33,745 bases of DNA from Pseudomonadota bacterium (GTDB taxonomy: Bacteria; Pseudomonadota; Gammaproteobacteria; Steroidobacterales; Steroidobacteraceae), in NCBI GenBank assembly GCA_021851405.1, contig JAJZDW010000031.1, positions 295 through 34,039 of the forward strand, in the 5' to 3' direction. Each line of letters starts with the position of its first letter. Position 1 is the stretch's first letter. The notes below the pieces were generated by a model. That model worked only from the letters and a program-made list of their open reading frames with translations. It did not search any database and was not told the DNA's origin. The position numbers and the translations under genes are program-made. This document shows, piece by piece, positions 17,839 to 26,716 of this stretch.

Positions 17839-18617
17839 ACGCACATGAACGCATCGGCGCGGCCATCGGCGCCGCCAACGCACGCGGCGAGCCGGCCGTC
17901 GTCGCCTACCTCACCGCCGGCTTCCCGAGCCGCGAGCGCTTCCAGTCCGATCTGCGCCGAATCGCCGCGGCGGCCGACGTGATCGAGATCGGCGTCCCGT
18001 TCACCGACCCGATGGCCGACGGCATGACCATCCAGCGCTCCAGCCGCATCGCGCTCGAGCAAGGCGTGAGCCTGCGCTGGATCCTCGGGGAGCTCGAGGC
18101 CCTGTCGCCGCCGCTCGACACGCCACTGTTGCTGATGAGCTACCTCAATCCGCTGCTCGCCTTCGGCCTCGAGCCGCTGGCGCGGGCCGCCGAGCGCGCC
18201 GCCGTCGCCGGGCTCATCGTGCCGGATCTGCCGTTCGATGAAGGCGAGGCGCTGCACGAGACGCTCGCGGCCCGCGGACTCGCCCTGGTGCAGATGGTCA
18301 CACCGGTGACGACTGAGGAGCGTCTGGAGCGCATCTGCGCGCGCAGTCAGGGGTTTCTCTACGCAGTGACGGCGACCGGCACGACGGGACGCACCGTTCG
18401 CGTGCCGGTCGAAGTCACCGACTATCTGGACCGGGTCCGGCGCCACGCGCGCATTCCGGTCTGCGCCGGGTTTGGCATTCGCAGTCGCGAGCAGCTCGAG
18501 CGGCTGCGCGGGCATGTCGATGGCGTGGTCGTCGGCTCAGCGCTGGTCGAGGTGCTCGAGCGCGGCGAGGATCCGGCCGAGTGGCTGCACACGCTGCGCG
18601 GCCGGGCAGGCTTCTGA
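17835..18617 (+). CDS. trpA: Tryptophan synthase alpha subunit
   Basis: A 260-aa TIM barrel that cleaves indole-3-glycerol phosphate and passes indole to TrpB. The catalytic pair is E51 (IEIGVPF) and D62 (PMADG), equivalent to E. coli E49 and D60. [10 protein letters not shown], the TPVTTEERL segment, ATGTTG and GFGI are also present. ATGA overlap with trpB. It ends the operon; 56 nt without a clear terminator separate it from the hotdog-like gene, so read-through is possible. Confidence 0.97.
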   Translation: MNAHERIGAAIGAANARGEPAVVAYLTAGFPSRERFQSDLRRIAAAADVIEIGVPFTDPMADGMTIQRSSRIALEQGVSLRWILGELEALSPPLDTPLLLMSYLNPLLAFGLEPLARAAERAAVAGLIVPDLPFDEGEALHETLAARGLALVQMVTPVTTEERLERICARSQGFLYAVTATGTTGRTVRVPVEVTDYLDRVRRHARIPVCAGFGIRSREQLERLRGHVDGVVVGSALVEVLERGEDPAEWLHTLRGRAGF

Positions 18618-18673
18618 GGCGACCCTGCGCGGCCGTAGGGCCGGTGGTATCGTGAGCGCTCCGGGAGAGCGAT

Positions 18674-19375
18674 ATGTTCACCCTCAGCATCGCCAAGCGG
18701 TTCCGCGGTCCGGCTGAATCGGCCAACGGGGGCTATTTTGCCGGCAGCCTCGCCGTGCACGCCGGCCAGACGGTCACGGTGCGGCTGCTGCGCCCCCCGC
18801 CGCTGGAACAGCCGCTGCAGGTCCAGACACTGCCGGACGGGACGCTGTTGGTGATGCAGTCCGCAGAGCGTATCGCGACGGCACACCCGGCTCGGCTCGC
18901 GCTCACCGCACCGCCGGCGCCCCAGTATTTCGAGGCGGTCGAGGCGTCGCGCCGATATGCCGGCTTCCAGCACCACCGCTTTCCGACCTGCTTCGTGTGC
19001 GGCACCCAGCGGCCGCGCGGGGACGGAATGCGGATCTTCGCCGGGGCGCTGCCGGAGCGGGCCCTGGTGGCCGCCCCCTGGGTACCCGATGCCTCGCTCG
19101 ATCAGGGCGACGGCAAGGTGCGCCCCGAGTTCATGTCGGCCGCACTCGACTGCCCGGGCTTCTACGCCGTGAGCGCCGATGACCGCATGATGCTGCTCGG
19201 GGAAATCACCGCGCACGTCAATCGGCTCGCGCACGTCGGAGAGCGCTGTACCGTGATCGGTTGGGCGCTGGAATCCGAGGGGCGCAAGCACGGTGCGGGC
19301 ACGGCCGTGCTCGGCGAAGACGGCGACCTCTGCGCCAGCGCCCGCGCGCTGTGGATCGAGCCGAAACCCGCCTGA
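18674..19375 (+). CDS. Hotdog-fold thioesterase-like protein of unknown role
   Basis: A 233-aa protein with GGGAGAG in front of its ATG. It begins with the pattern RFRGPAESANGGYFAGSLA, seen from memory in a family of hotdog-like proteins annotated as thioesterase-like. The middle contains PTCFVCG followed by Gly/Arg residues and the C-terminal half looks like the second hotdog half (LLGEITAHVNRLAHVGERC). The conserved Cys pair resembles a metal or structural site. Function is unassigned. It follows trpA by 56 nt and converges on the pyrophosphatase gene with a one-base gap. Confidence 0.75.
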   Translation: MFTLSIAKRFRGPAESANGGYFAGSLAVHAGQTVTVRLLRPPPLEQPLQVQTLPDGTLLVMQSAERIATAHPARLALTAPPAPQYFEAVEASRRYAGFQHHRFPTCFVCGTQRPRGDGMRIFAGALPERALVAAPWVPDASLDQGDGKVRPEFMSAALDCPGFYAVSADDRMMLLGEITAHVNRLAHVGERCTVIGWALESEGRKHGAGTAVLGEDGDLCASARALWIEPKPA

Positions 19376-19376
19376 C

Positions 19377-20024
19377 TCAGCGGTGCTGGACGAGGCCGCC
19401 ACCCGGCACCGGCGACTCGATGTCCCCGTACGCCTCGCGGTAGTCCTCGATCGCCGCACGGATCACCGCCGCCGCCTCGAGGTGACCATAGCGGCCGATG
19501 ATCTTGATGTGCTGTGGCTCACCCGGCACGAGCTTGTAGGTCGCGAAGTAATGCTCCAGGCGCTCGATGAGCGTCGCGGGCAGCTCGCTGAGTTCACGAG
19601 CATGACCCCAGACGTAATCGCCCTCGAGCACCGCGACGATCTTGTCGTCGGCCTCACCGCGATCGACGATCTTCAGGCCGCCGAGGATACGGGCTCGCAG
19701 CAGCACCTCGGAGTGGGCGATCGGCCGTTCACTGATCACGCAGATATCGAGCGGATCGCCGTCGCCGCGATCACAGCCCGGTGCCAGACGCTTCACCCGC
19801 TCCCCGCAGTAGGTCTGGGGGATGAACCCGTACAGAGCCGGGGGCTGCGAGGAGGTGCGCTGCGGCCGGTCGACCCGCAGGTAGCCCGTCTCCTTGTCGA
19901 CCTCGTACTTGACCAGATCGAATGGGGTGATCTCGATATAGGCGGTCACCACCTCCGGACAGTCCGGACCCGGCTCGAGGCCATGCCAGGGGTGGGGACG
20001 CCAGTGAAAATGCGACGTGGTCAT
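19377..20024 (-). CDS. ppa: Inorganic pyrophosphatase (family I)
   Basis: A 215-aa cytoplasmic enzyme that hydrolyses pyrophosphate, pulling biosynthetic reactions forward. Conserved active-site segments are KYEVDK-TG (K39-E41), VDR (R53), YGFIP (Y65), the metal-binding cluster GDGDPLD (D88, D90, D93), the [10 protein letters not shown] segment and the later HYFATYK. It carries a longer insertion between the YGFIP and GDGDP segments than E. coli Ppa. The start at 20024 has GGAAG upstream; a further ATG at 20075 is in a poorly conserved tail. Confidence 0.93.
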   Translation of the reverse strand: MTTSHFHWRPHPWHGLEPGPDCPEVVTAYIEITPFDLVKYEVDKETGYLRVDRPQRTSSQPPALYGFIPQTYCGERVKRLAPGCDRGDGDPLDICVISERPIAHSEVLLRARILGGLKIVDRGEADDKIVAVLEGDYVWGHARELSELPATLIERLEHYFATYKLVPGEPQHIKIIGRYGHLEAAAVIRAAIEDYREAYGDIESPVPGGGLVQHR

Positions 20025-20096
20025 AGAGTCTTCCGGCTTCCTGGCCGGCCGCGGACTCCGCCGCGGGCGCGCCAAACCTCGGGATCTCGAACGAAA

Positions 20097-20210
20097 TTAC
20101 TTGCGGGTCGTGCGCTTGGTCTTCTTGGCCGCGGGGTCCTTCGCGCGGGTCTTGCCGAATGAGCCACGATAAATCTTGCCGCGGCGGGTTCTGATGTCGC
20201 CCTTGCCCAT
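20097..20210 (-). CDS. 30S ribosomal protein bTHX (Thx family)
   Basis: A 37-aa, very basic peptide beginning MGKGDIRTRRGKIYRGSFGK and ending in a Lys/Arg tail. It matches the short bTHX (S31-like) family that sits in the head of the 30S subunit in Thermus and occurs in scattered bacterial groups, including some gammaproteobacteria. GGAGAT lies 6-7 nt before the ATG, an ideal ribosome-binding site. It is upstream of ppa on the same strand (72-nt gap) and below many gene-finder length limits. Confidence 0.9.
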   Translation of the reverse strand: MGKGDIRTRRGKIYRGSFGKTRAKDPAAKKTKRTTRK

Positions 20211-20280
20211 CGAATCATCTCCTCAGATGCTGAGAAATCGGGGGGCGCGAGTGTAGCAGAGCGCCTCTGCACAGCGCCCA

Positions 20281-20333
20281 AAAACCAAATAAAAGCGGCC
20301 GGTCCGGCGGGCAGACCCCGCCGGACCGGCCGC
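20281..20333 (-). terminator. Strong intrinsic terminator downstream of the RRM gene
   Basis: A perfect 17-bp GC stem (20295-20311 with 20317-20333) and 5-nt loop are followed on the minus strand by TTTTATTTGGTTTTT. It ends transcription of the RRM gene and insulates the bTHX/ppa unit. Confidence 0.95.
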
Positions 20334-20347
20334 TGGGTGCCGGGTGC

Positions 20348-20647
20348 TTACCAGCGGCGCGGAGCGCCGCCGCCGCCGCCCCCGCCGCCGCGAGGACCGC
20401 CGGCGCCGCGCTCCTGCGCTTCATTGATGCGCAGCGGGCGACCGCCCAGGTCCTTGCCATTGAGGCTCTGGATGGCGCGGGCCGCATCGGCACGCGCCAT
20501 CTCGACGAACCCGAAGCCCCGCGGCCGGCCGGTTTCCCGGTCGTTGATCAGGCTGACGGACTCGACGGTCCCGTGCTGCGCGAACAGCTCGCGAACTTCG
20601 CTCTCCGTGGCCGAAAACGGAAGGTTTCCGACGTAGATCTTCGTCAT
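20348..20647 (-). CDS. Single-RRM glycine-tailed RNA-binding protein
   Basis: A 99-aa protein. One RRM domain fills residues 3-78, with RNP2 IYVGNL (4-9) and RNP1 RGFGFVEM (43-50), both carrying the RNA-stacking aromatics. A short tail follows with a run of glycines and a final PRRW. This matches the bacterial glycine-rich RRM proteins, often cold-induced in cyanobacteria and other groups. The start at 20647 has GGAG at 9 nt. About 230 nt of gene-free sequence lies upstream, possibly including a 5' UTR, and a strong terminator follows. Confidence 0.93.
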   Translation of the reverse strand: MTKIYVGNLPFSATESEVRELFAQHGTVESVSLINDRETGRPRGFGFVEMARADAARAIQSLNGKDLGGRPLRINEAQERGAGGPRGGGGGGGGAPRRW

Positions 20648-20884
20648 GCAATCAAACTCCACAAGCGGATTGGGCCACCTCGGCGCGCTCTATTGGCGTT
20701 TTGCGGACGCGGCGGCTTCCGGACAATTACCGGCAGGATCACTGCCCCCTGGTCGGAAACGATTCGGCTTTTCTCCGTAAGCCGGCTCGGTTACCGAGCG
20801 GCCAGCAGGCGGCAGGAAAGAGAATGGTCACAGACCCGCGCCTAGACTAACCCGGATCCGATCGATCCGACAAGCCCCCCGCGC

Positions 20885-21946
20885 TCAACGGTAGCGCCCG
20901 AGCACCTTGTGCAGCCCGGTCGAGCCCGGGCAGAGCGATTCGAACGGCAGCGCGTTCAGCGGCTCCTGCGGAGTCCCGTTCAGCGCGTGGAACTCCCCGC
21001 TGCCGCCTTCGGGATCCAGATAGATCAGCCCCGTCAGGTACTCCCCGGCCGCCATGCGCGCCTTCACCGCCGCGCCCGCCGCCTCGCGGTTGGTCGGATC
21101 GTACGCTTCGGCGGCTTTGCGCAGCACGACCCGGCTGCCGTCATGCAGCGCGATCTCGCGGGCCTCGCCGGGGGCGTATTCGACCAGGATCGGCGCCTCG
21201 CGTGGCACGAAGTCCGCCTGCACTGCCGGCTCGTCGTGCTCGCGCGTGTAGGCGTAGCTCTTCGTCGAGCCCTCGTGATCGTTGAAGGTCACGCAGGGCG
21301 AGAGGATGTCGATGAGCGCGAAGCCGCGATGCTGCAGGCCGGCCTCGATCAGCGGCACCAGCTGCTGCTTATCGCCGGAGAAGCCGCGCGCCACGAAGGT
21401 GGCACCGAGGTCGAGCGCGAGCAGCACCGGGTCGATCGGGGGCTGGCGATTGACCTCGCCTTTTTTGGCTCGGCTGCCGATATCGGCCGACGCGGAGAAC
21501 TGCCCCTTGGTGAGGCCATACACGCCGTTGTTCTCGATCATATACAACATGTCGAGATTGCGGCGGATGGCATGACAGAACTGCCCGAGTCCGATCGACA
21601 GCGTATCACCGTCGCCGGAGATGCCGATGTAGGCGAGCCGGCGGTTCGCCGCGTTCGCACCGGTGGCGATCGAGGGCATGCGGCCGTGCACGGCGTTGAA
21701 GCCGTGCGCGCCGCTGACGAAATAGGCCGTGGTCTTCGAGGAGCAGCCGATCCCGGAGAGCTTGACGAGGTTCTGCGGCTCGAGTGCGAGGCGCCAGCAG
21801 GCCTCGACGATCGCGGCGGTGACCGAGTCGTGCCCGCAGCCCGCGCACAGCGTCGAGAGAGCGCCCTCGTAGGCCCGGCGCGTCATACCGAGCGCGTTCT
21901 GCGGCAGACTCGGATGGGTCAGCTTCGGCTTGGTGATGTAGGTCAT
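20885..21946 (-). CDS. korB: 2-oxoacid:acceptor oxidoreductase beta subunit (KorB-like)
   Basis: A 353-aa thiamine-pyrophosphate subunit. The TPP/Mg motif is GDGDTLSIG...ENN-VYGLTKGQ (about 111-149). Four cysteines for a [4Fe-4S] cluster are placed as in the family: C34 and C37 (CAGCGH), C68 (GIGCSS) and C218 (LSPCVTFND). The GVYGLTKGQ/SPCVTFND pattern and size favour a 2-oxoglutarate-type enzyme, but substrate choice is inferred. AGGAAT precedes the ATG. It starts 9 nt after korA and is the last gene of the operon. Confidence 0.9.
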   Translation of the reverse strand: MTYITKPKLTHPSLPQNALGMTRRAYEGALSTLCAGCGHDSVTAAIVEACWRLALEPQNLVKLSGIGCSSKTTAYFVSGAHGFNAVHGRMPSIATGANAANRRLAYIGISGDGDTLSIGLGQFCHAIRRNLDMLYMIENNGVYGLTKGQFSASADIGSRAKKGEVNRQPPIDPVLLALDLGATFVARGFSGDKQQLVPLIEAGLQHRGFALIDILSPCVTFNDHEGSTKSYAYTREHDEPAVQADFVPREAPILVEYAPGEAREIALHDGSRVVLRKAAEAYDPTNREAAGAAVKARMAAGEYLTGLIYLDPEGGSGEFHALNGTPQEPLNALPFESLCPGSTGLHKVLGRYR

Positions 21947-21955
21947 GTGTATTCC

Positions 21956-23803
21956 TCAGACGCCGACCGCGCTGGGACGGGCCGCGCCGCTCGCCCCGCG
22001 CAGTTCCGCCTGCACGCCCTCGACGATGAAATGCGAGCTCACCGGCAAGCCGCTGTAGTGCAGCAGGGAGCGCAGTTTGGCCTTCTCGACTCCGGTCTCG
22101 AGCGTCAGCAGCGAGCGCAGCTGCGCATCGCGGTTCTGCTCGACGACGAACACCAGGCGGTGCTCGGCGAGGAAGCGCTCGACCTCCTCGCCGAACGGAA
22201 AGGCGCGCACCCGCAGATAATCGAGCGTGATGCCGTCGGCGGCGAGCAGCGCGAGCGCCTCGTGCACCGCGCTGTCGCTGCTGCCGATCGACACCAGCCC
22301 CACCTCGCTGCCCGGACCCTCGATGAGCGCCGGCGGGACCCGCGACTTGGCCGTCTGCCATTTCTTCATCAGCCGATCGAGCACCACCTGGTAGTCGTGC
22401 GAGTCCTCGGTGTACGTGCCGAACTGCGTGTGGCCGGACCCGCGCGTGAAGTACGCGCCCTTCGGATGCACCCCGGGCAGCGTGCGCCACGGAATGCCGT
22501 CGCCCTGCGGGTCGAGGTAGCGGTGGAATTTATCCAGCTTCTCGATCTCCGCGCGCCCGAGCATCTTGCCGCGGTCCGGCCGATAGGCGTCGTCCCACTG
22601 GAACTGCGGGCACATCCAGTCGTTCATGCCGATGTCGAGGTCCGAGACCACCAGCACCGGGGTCTGCAACCGCTCGGCGAGGTCGAAGGCCTCGACCGCC
22701 AGCGTGAAGCACTCGGCCGGGTTGGCCGGGTACAGACAGACCTGCCGGGTGTCACCGTGCGAGGCGTAGGCGCAGGCGAGCAGATCGCCCTGCTGGGTCC
22801 GCGTCGGCATGCCGGTCGAGGGCCCCACGCGCTGGATGTCGAACAGCACCGCGGGCACCTCGGCGTAATAGGCCAGGCCCAGAAACTCACCCATCAGCGA
22901 GATGCCGGGCCCGGAGGTCGCGGTGAAGGCGCGCGCGCCGTTCCAGCTCGCCCCGAGCACCATGCCGATCGCGGCCAGCTCATCCTCGGCCTGGATGAAC
23001 GCGAAGCGCTTCTCCCCGCTCTGCGGATCGACGCGCAGTCGCTCGCAGAAGCCCTTGAAGGCATCCATGAGCGATGTCGAGGGAGTGATCGGATACCAGG
23101 CCGCCACCGTGGCCCCGGCGAACACGCAGCCGAGCGCCGCGGCGGTGTTGCCATCGATCATGATGTGTCCGGCGGTGCGGTCCATCGGCTCGAGCGCCAA
23201 CGGCAGTGGGCAGGCGAAGTGCGCCCGGGCGTACTCGAATCCGAGCCGCAGCGCCTTCATGTTGCTCTCGATGAGCTGCGGCTTGCGCGCGTAGGTCTCG
23301 GTGAGCAGCTCGCGCATGCGCTCCAGGTCGAGATTCAGCAGCGCGGCGAGCGCGCCCGCATAGCAGATGTTCTTCATCAGGATGCGGGTGCGCACGCCGG
23401 TGAAGTTCTCGTTGCACAGCTGCGCCAGCGGCACCCCGAGCACCGTGATGTCGGTACGCGCGAGGAGCACGGGCCGCGGCCAGGTGCTGTCGTAGAGCAG
23501 GTAGCCGCCGGGGGCGACCTCGCGCACATCGCGTGCATAGGTCTCGGGATTCAGCGCCACCATCAGCTCGATCGAGCCGGAGCGCGCCAGATGCCCGTCG
23601 CGCGAGACGCGGATCTCGTACCAGGTGGGCAGACCCTGGATGTTCGAGGGGAAGAAATTCTTCCCCATCACGGGCACGCCGCTCCTGAAGATCGCCTTCA
23701 TCAGCAAGGTGTTGGCGCTCGCCGAGCCGGTGCCGTTGACCGTGGCGATCTTGAGCGTGAAATCGTTGATGCGACTGGGGGTGCAGGCAGCCATGGGTGT
23801 CAT
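21956..23803 (-). CDS. korA: 2-oxoacid:acceptor oxidoreductase alpha subunit with fused gamma domain (KorA-like)
   Basis: A 615-aa protein. Residues about 15-200 are the gamma domain (NGTGSASANTLL, MGKNFFPSNIQGLPTWYEIRV). The alpha domain follows, with AAWYPITPSTSLMD (pyrimidine-domain signature) and the FTATSGPGISLM segment. It binds the TPP cofactor with KorB and catalyses oxidative decarboxylation of a 2-oxoacid to acyl-CoA, or the reverse. The start may be 23803 or the ATG at 23794; neither has a clear ribosome-binding site. Gap of 35 nt from the upstream FAD subunit gene. Confidence 0.9.
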   Translation of the reverse strand: MTPMAACTPSRINDFTLKIATVNGTGSASANTLLMKAIFRSGVPVMGKNFFPSNIQGLPTWYEIRVSRDGHLARSGSIELMVALNPETYARDVREVAPGGYLLYDSTWPRPVLLARTDITVLGVPLAQLCNENFTGVRTRILMKNICYAGALAALLNLDLERMRELLTETYARKPQLIESNMKALRLGFEYARAHFACPLPLALEPMDRTAGHIMIDGNTAAALGCVFAGATVAAWYPITPSTSLMDAFKGFCERLRVDPQSGEKRFAFIQAEDELAAIGMVLGASWNGARAFTATSGPGISLMGEFLGLAYYAEVPAVLFDIQRVGPSTGMPTRTQQGDLLACAYASHGDTRQVCLYPANPAECFTLAVEAFDLAERLQTPVLVVSDLDIGMNDWMCPQFQWDDAYRPDRGKMLGRAEIEKLDKFHRYLDPQGDGIPWRTLPGVHPKGAYFTRGSGHTQFGTYTEDSHDYQVVLDRLMKKWQTAKSRVPPALIEGPGSEVGLVSIGSSDSAVHEALALLAADGITLDYLRVRAFPFGEEVERFLAEHRLVFVVEQNRDAQLRSLLTLETGVEKAKLRSLLHYSGLPVSSHFIVEGVQAELRGASGAARPSAVGV

Positions 23804-23838
23804 CCGGCAGGAGGGGGCGCAGAGGGTGCGGCGGGAGA

Positions 23839-25695
23839 TCAGGCGATCTTCGGCTTGCGCGCCTCGAGCGCGGCAGCCTCATCGGCGGCGTGCGGCCAAT
23901 GCACGTGGGATTTCTGCATGTCCCAGGCCGCCGTCGGACAGCGCTCGGCGCACAGCCCGCAGTGCACGCACAGGTCTTCATCCTTGACCATGACGCGCCC
24001 GGTCTGCGGCAGTGCGCCGGAGACGTACAGCGGCTGCGCGACGTTGGTGGCCGACGCCTTCAGCCGCGTGCGCAGCTCGGCCTCCGGACCGTTGCCGGTG
24101 ATGGTCAGGCAGTCGACCGGGCAGATATCCATGCAGGCATCGCACTCGATGCACAGCTTCGCGGCGAATACGGTCTGCACGTCGCAGTTCAGGCAGCGCT
24201 GCGCCTCTTCGGCCGCCTGCTCGGCGCTGAAGCCGAGCTCCACCTCGATGTCGAGCTTCTTGAAGCGCTCCTTCAGCGACACGTGCGGCACCAGGCGCCG
24301 CTCGATCGGCGCGTAGTCATTGGCATAGGACCACTCGTGCATGCCCATCTTGCGGCTGTGCAGCGTCACCTGCGGCGCGGTGCGCTCGGCGATCGGCTCG
24401 CCCTGGCAGTGACGGTGAATGGAGATGGCCGCCTGGTGGCCGTGCTCGACGGCCCAGATGATGTTCTTCGGGCCGAACGCGGCATCCCCGCCGAAGAACA
24501 CGCCCGCACGGGTGGACTGGAAGGTCTGCGCATCGACCACCGGTACGTCCCACCGGTCGAACTCGATGCCGAGGTCCCGCTCGATCCAGGGGAAGGCGTT
24601 TTCCTGGCCGATGGCGAGGATCACGTCATCGGCCGGCAGGAACTCCTCCCCGCTCACCCGCTCCGAGAGGATGCGCCCGCGCGCATCGAGTTCGTACTCC
24701 ATGCACTCGAAGCGCATGCCCGTCAGCCGCCCGTTCTGCACGACGAACGCCTTCGGCGAGCGGTTGACGATGATCTCGACCCGCTCCTCCTCGGCATCCT
24801 CGAGCTCCCACGGGGAGGCCTTGAAGAAGCCGCGCGGCTTGCGCGCCATCACTTTGACCTCACTCGCCCCGAGCCTCAGGCTGGTGCGGCAGCAGTCCAT
24901 CGCCGTGTTGCCGACGCCGATGATGAGCACCCGCTCACCGATGCGCTCGGTGTGCCCGAAGGCGACCGACTCCAGCCAGCTGATGCCGATGTGCACGTTG
25001 GCACTGGCGGCCTCGCGCCCCGGCAGGGTGAGCTCCTTGCCCTTCGGCGCGCCGGAGCCGACGAATACGGCGTCGAAACCGCCCTGCTCGAGCATCGCGC
25101 GCAGGCTCTCCACGGGCGTACCGAGCCTCAGATCCACGCCCATGCCGAGGATCATGCCGATCTCCTCATCGAGCACGCGCTCGGGCAGGCGGAAGGAGGG
25201 AATGTTGCTGCGCATCAGGCCGCCGGGCAGCCCGTAGCGCTCGAAGATCGTCACCTCGTAGCCGAGCGGCAGCAGGTCGTTGGCGACGGTGAGCGAGGCA
25301 CACCCGGCGCCGATGCACGCGATGCGCTTGCCGTTCTTGAGCTGCGGGATCTTCGGCAGCCGCCCGTCGAGGTCTTCGCGCAGATCGGCCGCCACACGCT
25401 TGAGGCGGCAGATCGCAACGGGCTTCTCCTCCACGCGGCCGCGCCGGCAGGCCGGCTCACAGGGCCGGTCGCAGACCCGGCCGAGAATGCCGGGAAATAC
25501 GTTGGACTGGCGATTGACGAGGTACGCGTCGGTGTAGCGCCCCTGAGCGATCAGCCGGATGTATTCCGGCACGTCAGTGTGGGCCGGGCAGGCCCACTGG
25601 CAATCCACTACGCGATGATAATAATCGGGATGCGAGGTATCCGTGGCGTCCACGATATCCGCCGGCAACACTGAAGATGCACAATCATAGTGCAA
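23839..25695 (-). CDS. korC: FAD/iron-sulfur NAD(P)H oxidoreductase subunit of the KorAB complex (GltD-like, KorC-like)
   Basis: About 618 aa from TTG at 25695, with a GTG at 25671 as an alternative. The N-terminal 100 residues form a GltD/DPYD-type Fe-S domain with C32, C36, C75, C79, C83 and C96. An FAD fold follows (GAGCASL, then a Glu near YEVTIFE), then an NAD(P)-binding fold (GVGNTAMDC) and GGDAAFGPKNIIWAVEHG. At the C-terminus are two [4Fe-4S] ferredoxin motifs, CIECDACMDICPVDC and CVHCGLCAERCP. It would pass electrons between KorAB and NAD(P). A three-subunit 2-oxoglutarate:NADP oxidoreductase of this design was described, from memory, in Azoarcus evansii. First gene of the operon. 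Confidence 0.85.
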   Translation of the reverse strand: MHYDCASSVLPADIVDATDTSHPDYYHRVVDCQWACPAHTDVPEYIRLIAQGRYTDAYLVNRQSNVFPGILGRVCDRPCEPACRRGRVEEKPVAICRLKRVAADLREDLDGRLPKIPQLKNGKRIACIGAGCASLTVANDLLPLGYEVTIFERYGLPGGLMRSNIPSFRLPERVLDEEIGMILGMGVDLRLGTPVESLRAMLEQGGFDAVFVGSGAPKGKELTLPGREAASANVHIGISWLESVAFGHTERIGERVLIIGVGNTAMDCCRTSLRLGASEVKVMARKPRGFFKASPWELEDAEEERVEIIVNRSPKAFVVQNGRLTGMRFECMEYELDARGRILSERVSGEEFLPADDVILAIGQENAFPWIERDLGIEFDRWDVPVVDAQTFQSTRAGVFFGGDAAFGPKNIIWAVEHGHQAAISIHRHCQGEPIAERTAPQVTLHSRKMGMHEWSYANDYAPIERRLVPHVSLKERFKKLDIEVELGFSAEQAAEEAQRCLNCDVQTVFAAKLCIECDACMDICPVDCLTITGNGPEAELRTRLKASATNVAQPLYVSGALPQTGRVMVKDEDLCVHCGLCAERCPTAAWDMQKSHVHWPHAADEAAALEARKPKIA

Positions 25696-25737
25696 TCGGG
25701 GCGTGTTCCCCTAGCCGTGCGGCGACCCTGCAGGCAT

Positions 25738-25772
25738 AAAAAAGGCCGGAGGGTGTTTGACACCATCCGGCC
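25738..25772 (-). terminator. Minus-strand intrinsic terminator inside the korC leader
   Basis: A 13-bp stem with one mismatch (25744-25756 with 25760-25772) and a 3-nt loop is followed on the minus strand by six or more T residues (25738-25743). No minus-strand gene ends here: the next feature downstream on that strand is korC itself, about 45 nt away. It is therefore either an attenuator of the oxidoreductase operon or the end of a small RNA. Confidence 0.8.
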
Positions 25773-25781
25773 CCGAAGGTT

Positions 25782-25877
25782 TCAAGACCCCCGTACGCGG
25801 GCAGGATTGTGCGCACTGACTGCCCCAAAATGCAAATCCCGACCTCTGTCGTCCGGAACTTGACAGCGACCGGCCAT
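25782..25877 (-). other. Possible 31-codon leader ORF before the korC leader terminator
   Basis: An ATG at 25877 opens a 31-codon frame whose TGA (25782-25784) ends about 9 nt before the terminator stem. It has no run of any one amino acid codon and no good ribosome-binding site, so coding is unproven; the position alone makes it a leader-peptide candidate. Confidence 0.25.
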
Positions 25878-25937
25878 TACCGCTAAGGGGCGTGCGACCC
25901 ACCCTGGCCGGCCGCTGGGCGATACAATGGGGCACCG

Positions 25938-26708
25938 ATGAGCGAGGCGGCCGGCACGATGAGCGAACAACCCGCGACGGATTTTGGCTACGAGCGCGTT
26001 CCCTGGACGGAGAAGGCGCGCCGCGTGCGCGGCGTGTTCGACTCGGTGGCGAACCGCTACGACCTGATGAACGACCTGATGTCCGGCGGCGCGCACCGGC
26101 TCTGGAAGCAGTTCACGCTCTCGATCACCGGCCTGCGGCCCGGCCAGAGCGCGCTCGATGTGGCCGGCGGCACCGGGGACCTGACGGCGGGGCTGGCGCG
26201 CCAAGTCGGCGAGCGCGGCCGGGTGATTCTCAGCGACATCAATGCGGCGATGCTCGAGCGGGGCCGCGACCGGCTCACCGACCGTGGCCTGCTCGGCACC
26301 GTCGAGTACGTGCAGGCCAATGCCGAGCGACTGCCGTTTCGCGACGAGAGCTTCGACTGCGTGACGATCGGCTTCGGGCTGCGCAACGTGACCGACAAGG
26401 CCGCGGCGCTCGCCTCCATGCGCCGGGTGCTGAAGCCCGGCGGGCAGCTGCTCGTGCTCGAGTTCTCCCGCCCGGTGGCCCCGGGGCTCGCGCCGCTCTA
26501 CGACACGTATTCGTTCCGCATCCTGCCGCTGCTCGGCAAGTGGATCGCCCGCGACGAGGCGAGCTACCGCTACCTTGCCGAATCGATTCGCATGCACCCG
26601 CCGCAGGAGACGCTGCTCGAGATGATGCGCACCGCTGGGCTCGAGGGCTGCCGCTACCACAACCTCTCCGGCGGCATCGTCGCCGTGCACCGCGGCTACA
26701 AGTACTGA
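25938..26708 (+). CDS. ubiE: Ubiquinone/menaquinone biosynthesis C-methyltransferase UbiE
   Basis: A 256-aa AdoMet-dependent C-methyltransferase of the benzoquinol ring. It is close to E. coli UbiE throughout: [17 protein letters not shown], motif [11 protein letters not shown] (about 75), [51 protein letters not shown] and the end HRGYKY. The ATG at 25959 is an alternative start. Upstream are a TTGACA (25860-25865) without a good -10 partner and a TACAAT (25923-25928) 9 nt before the start, so promoter placement is unresolved. First gene of ubiE-ubiJ-ubiB. Confidence 0.96.
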   Translation: MSEAAGTMSEQPATDFGYERVPWTEKARRVRGVFDSVANRYDLMNDLMSGGAHRLWKQFTLSITGLRPGQSALDVAGGTGDLTAGLARQVGERGRVILSDINAAMLERGRDRLTDRGLLGTVEYVQANAERLPFRDESFDCVTIGFGLRNVTDKAAALASMRRVLKPGGQLLVLEFSRPVAPGLAPLYDTYSFRILPLLGKWIARDEASYRYLAESIRMHPPQETLLEMMRTAGLEGCRYHNLSGGIVAVHRGYKY

Positions 26709-26716
26709 GCGGCCAC

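Noticed and set aside
20648-20884. Possible cold-shock type 5' leader or extra gene upstream of the RRM gene
   Set aside because: The stretch is gene-free with no clear structure or motif that I could support by eye.
20909-24316. A 1135-codon open frame on the plus strand
   Set aside because: It is antisense to korB and korA, has low-complexity Arg/Gly/His-rich sequence and no family features; a GC-driven shadow.
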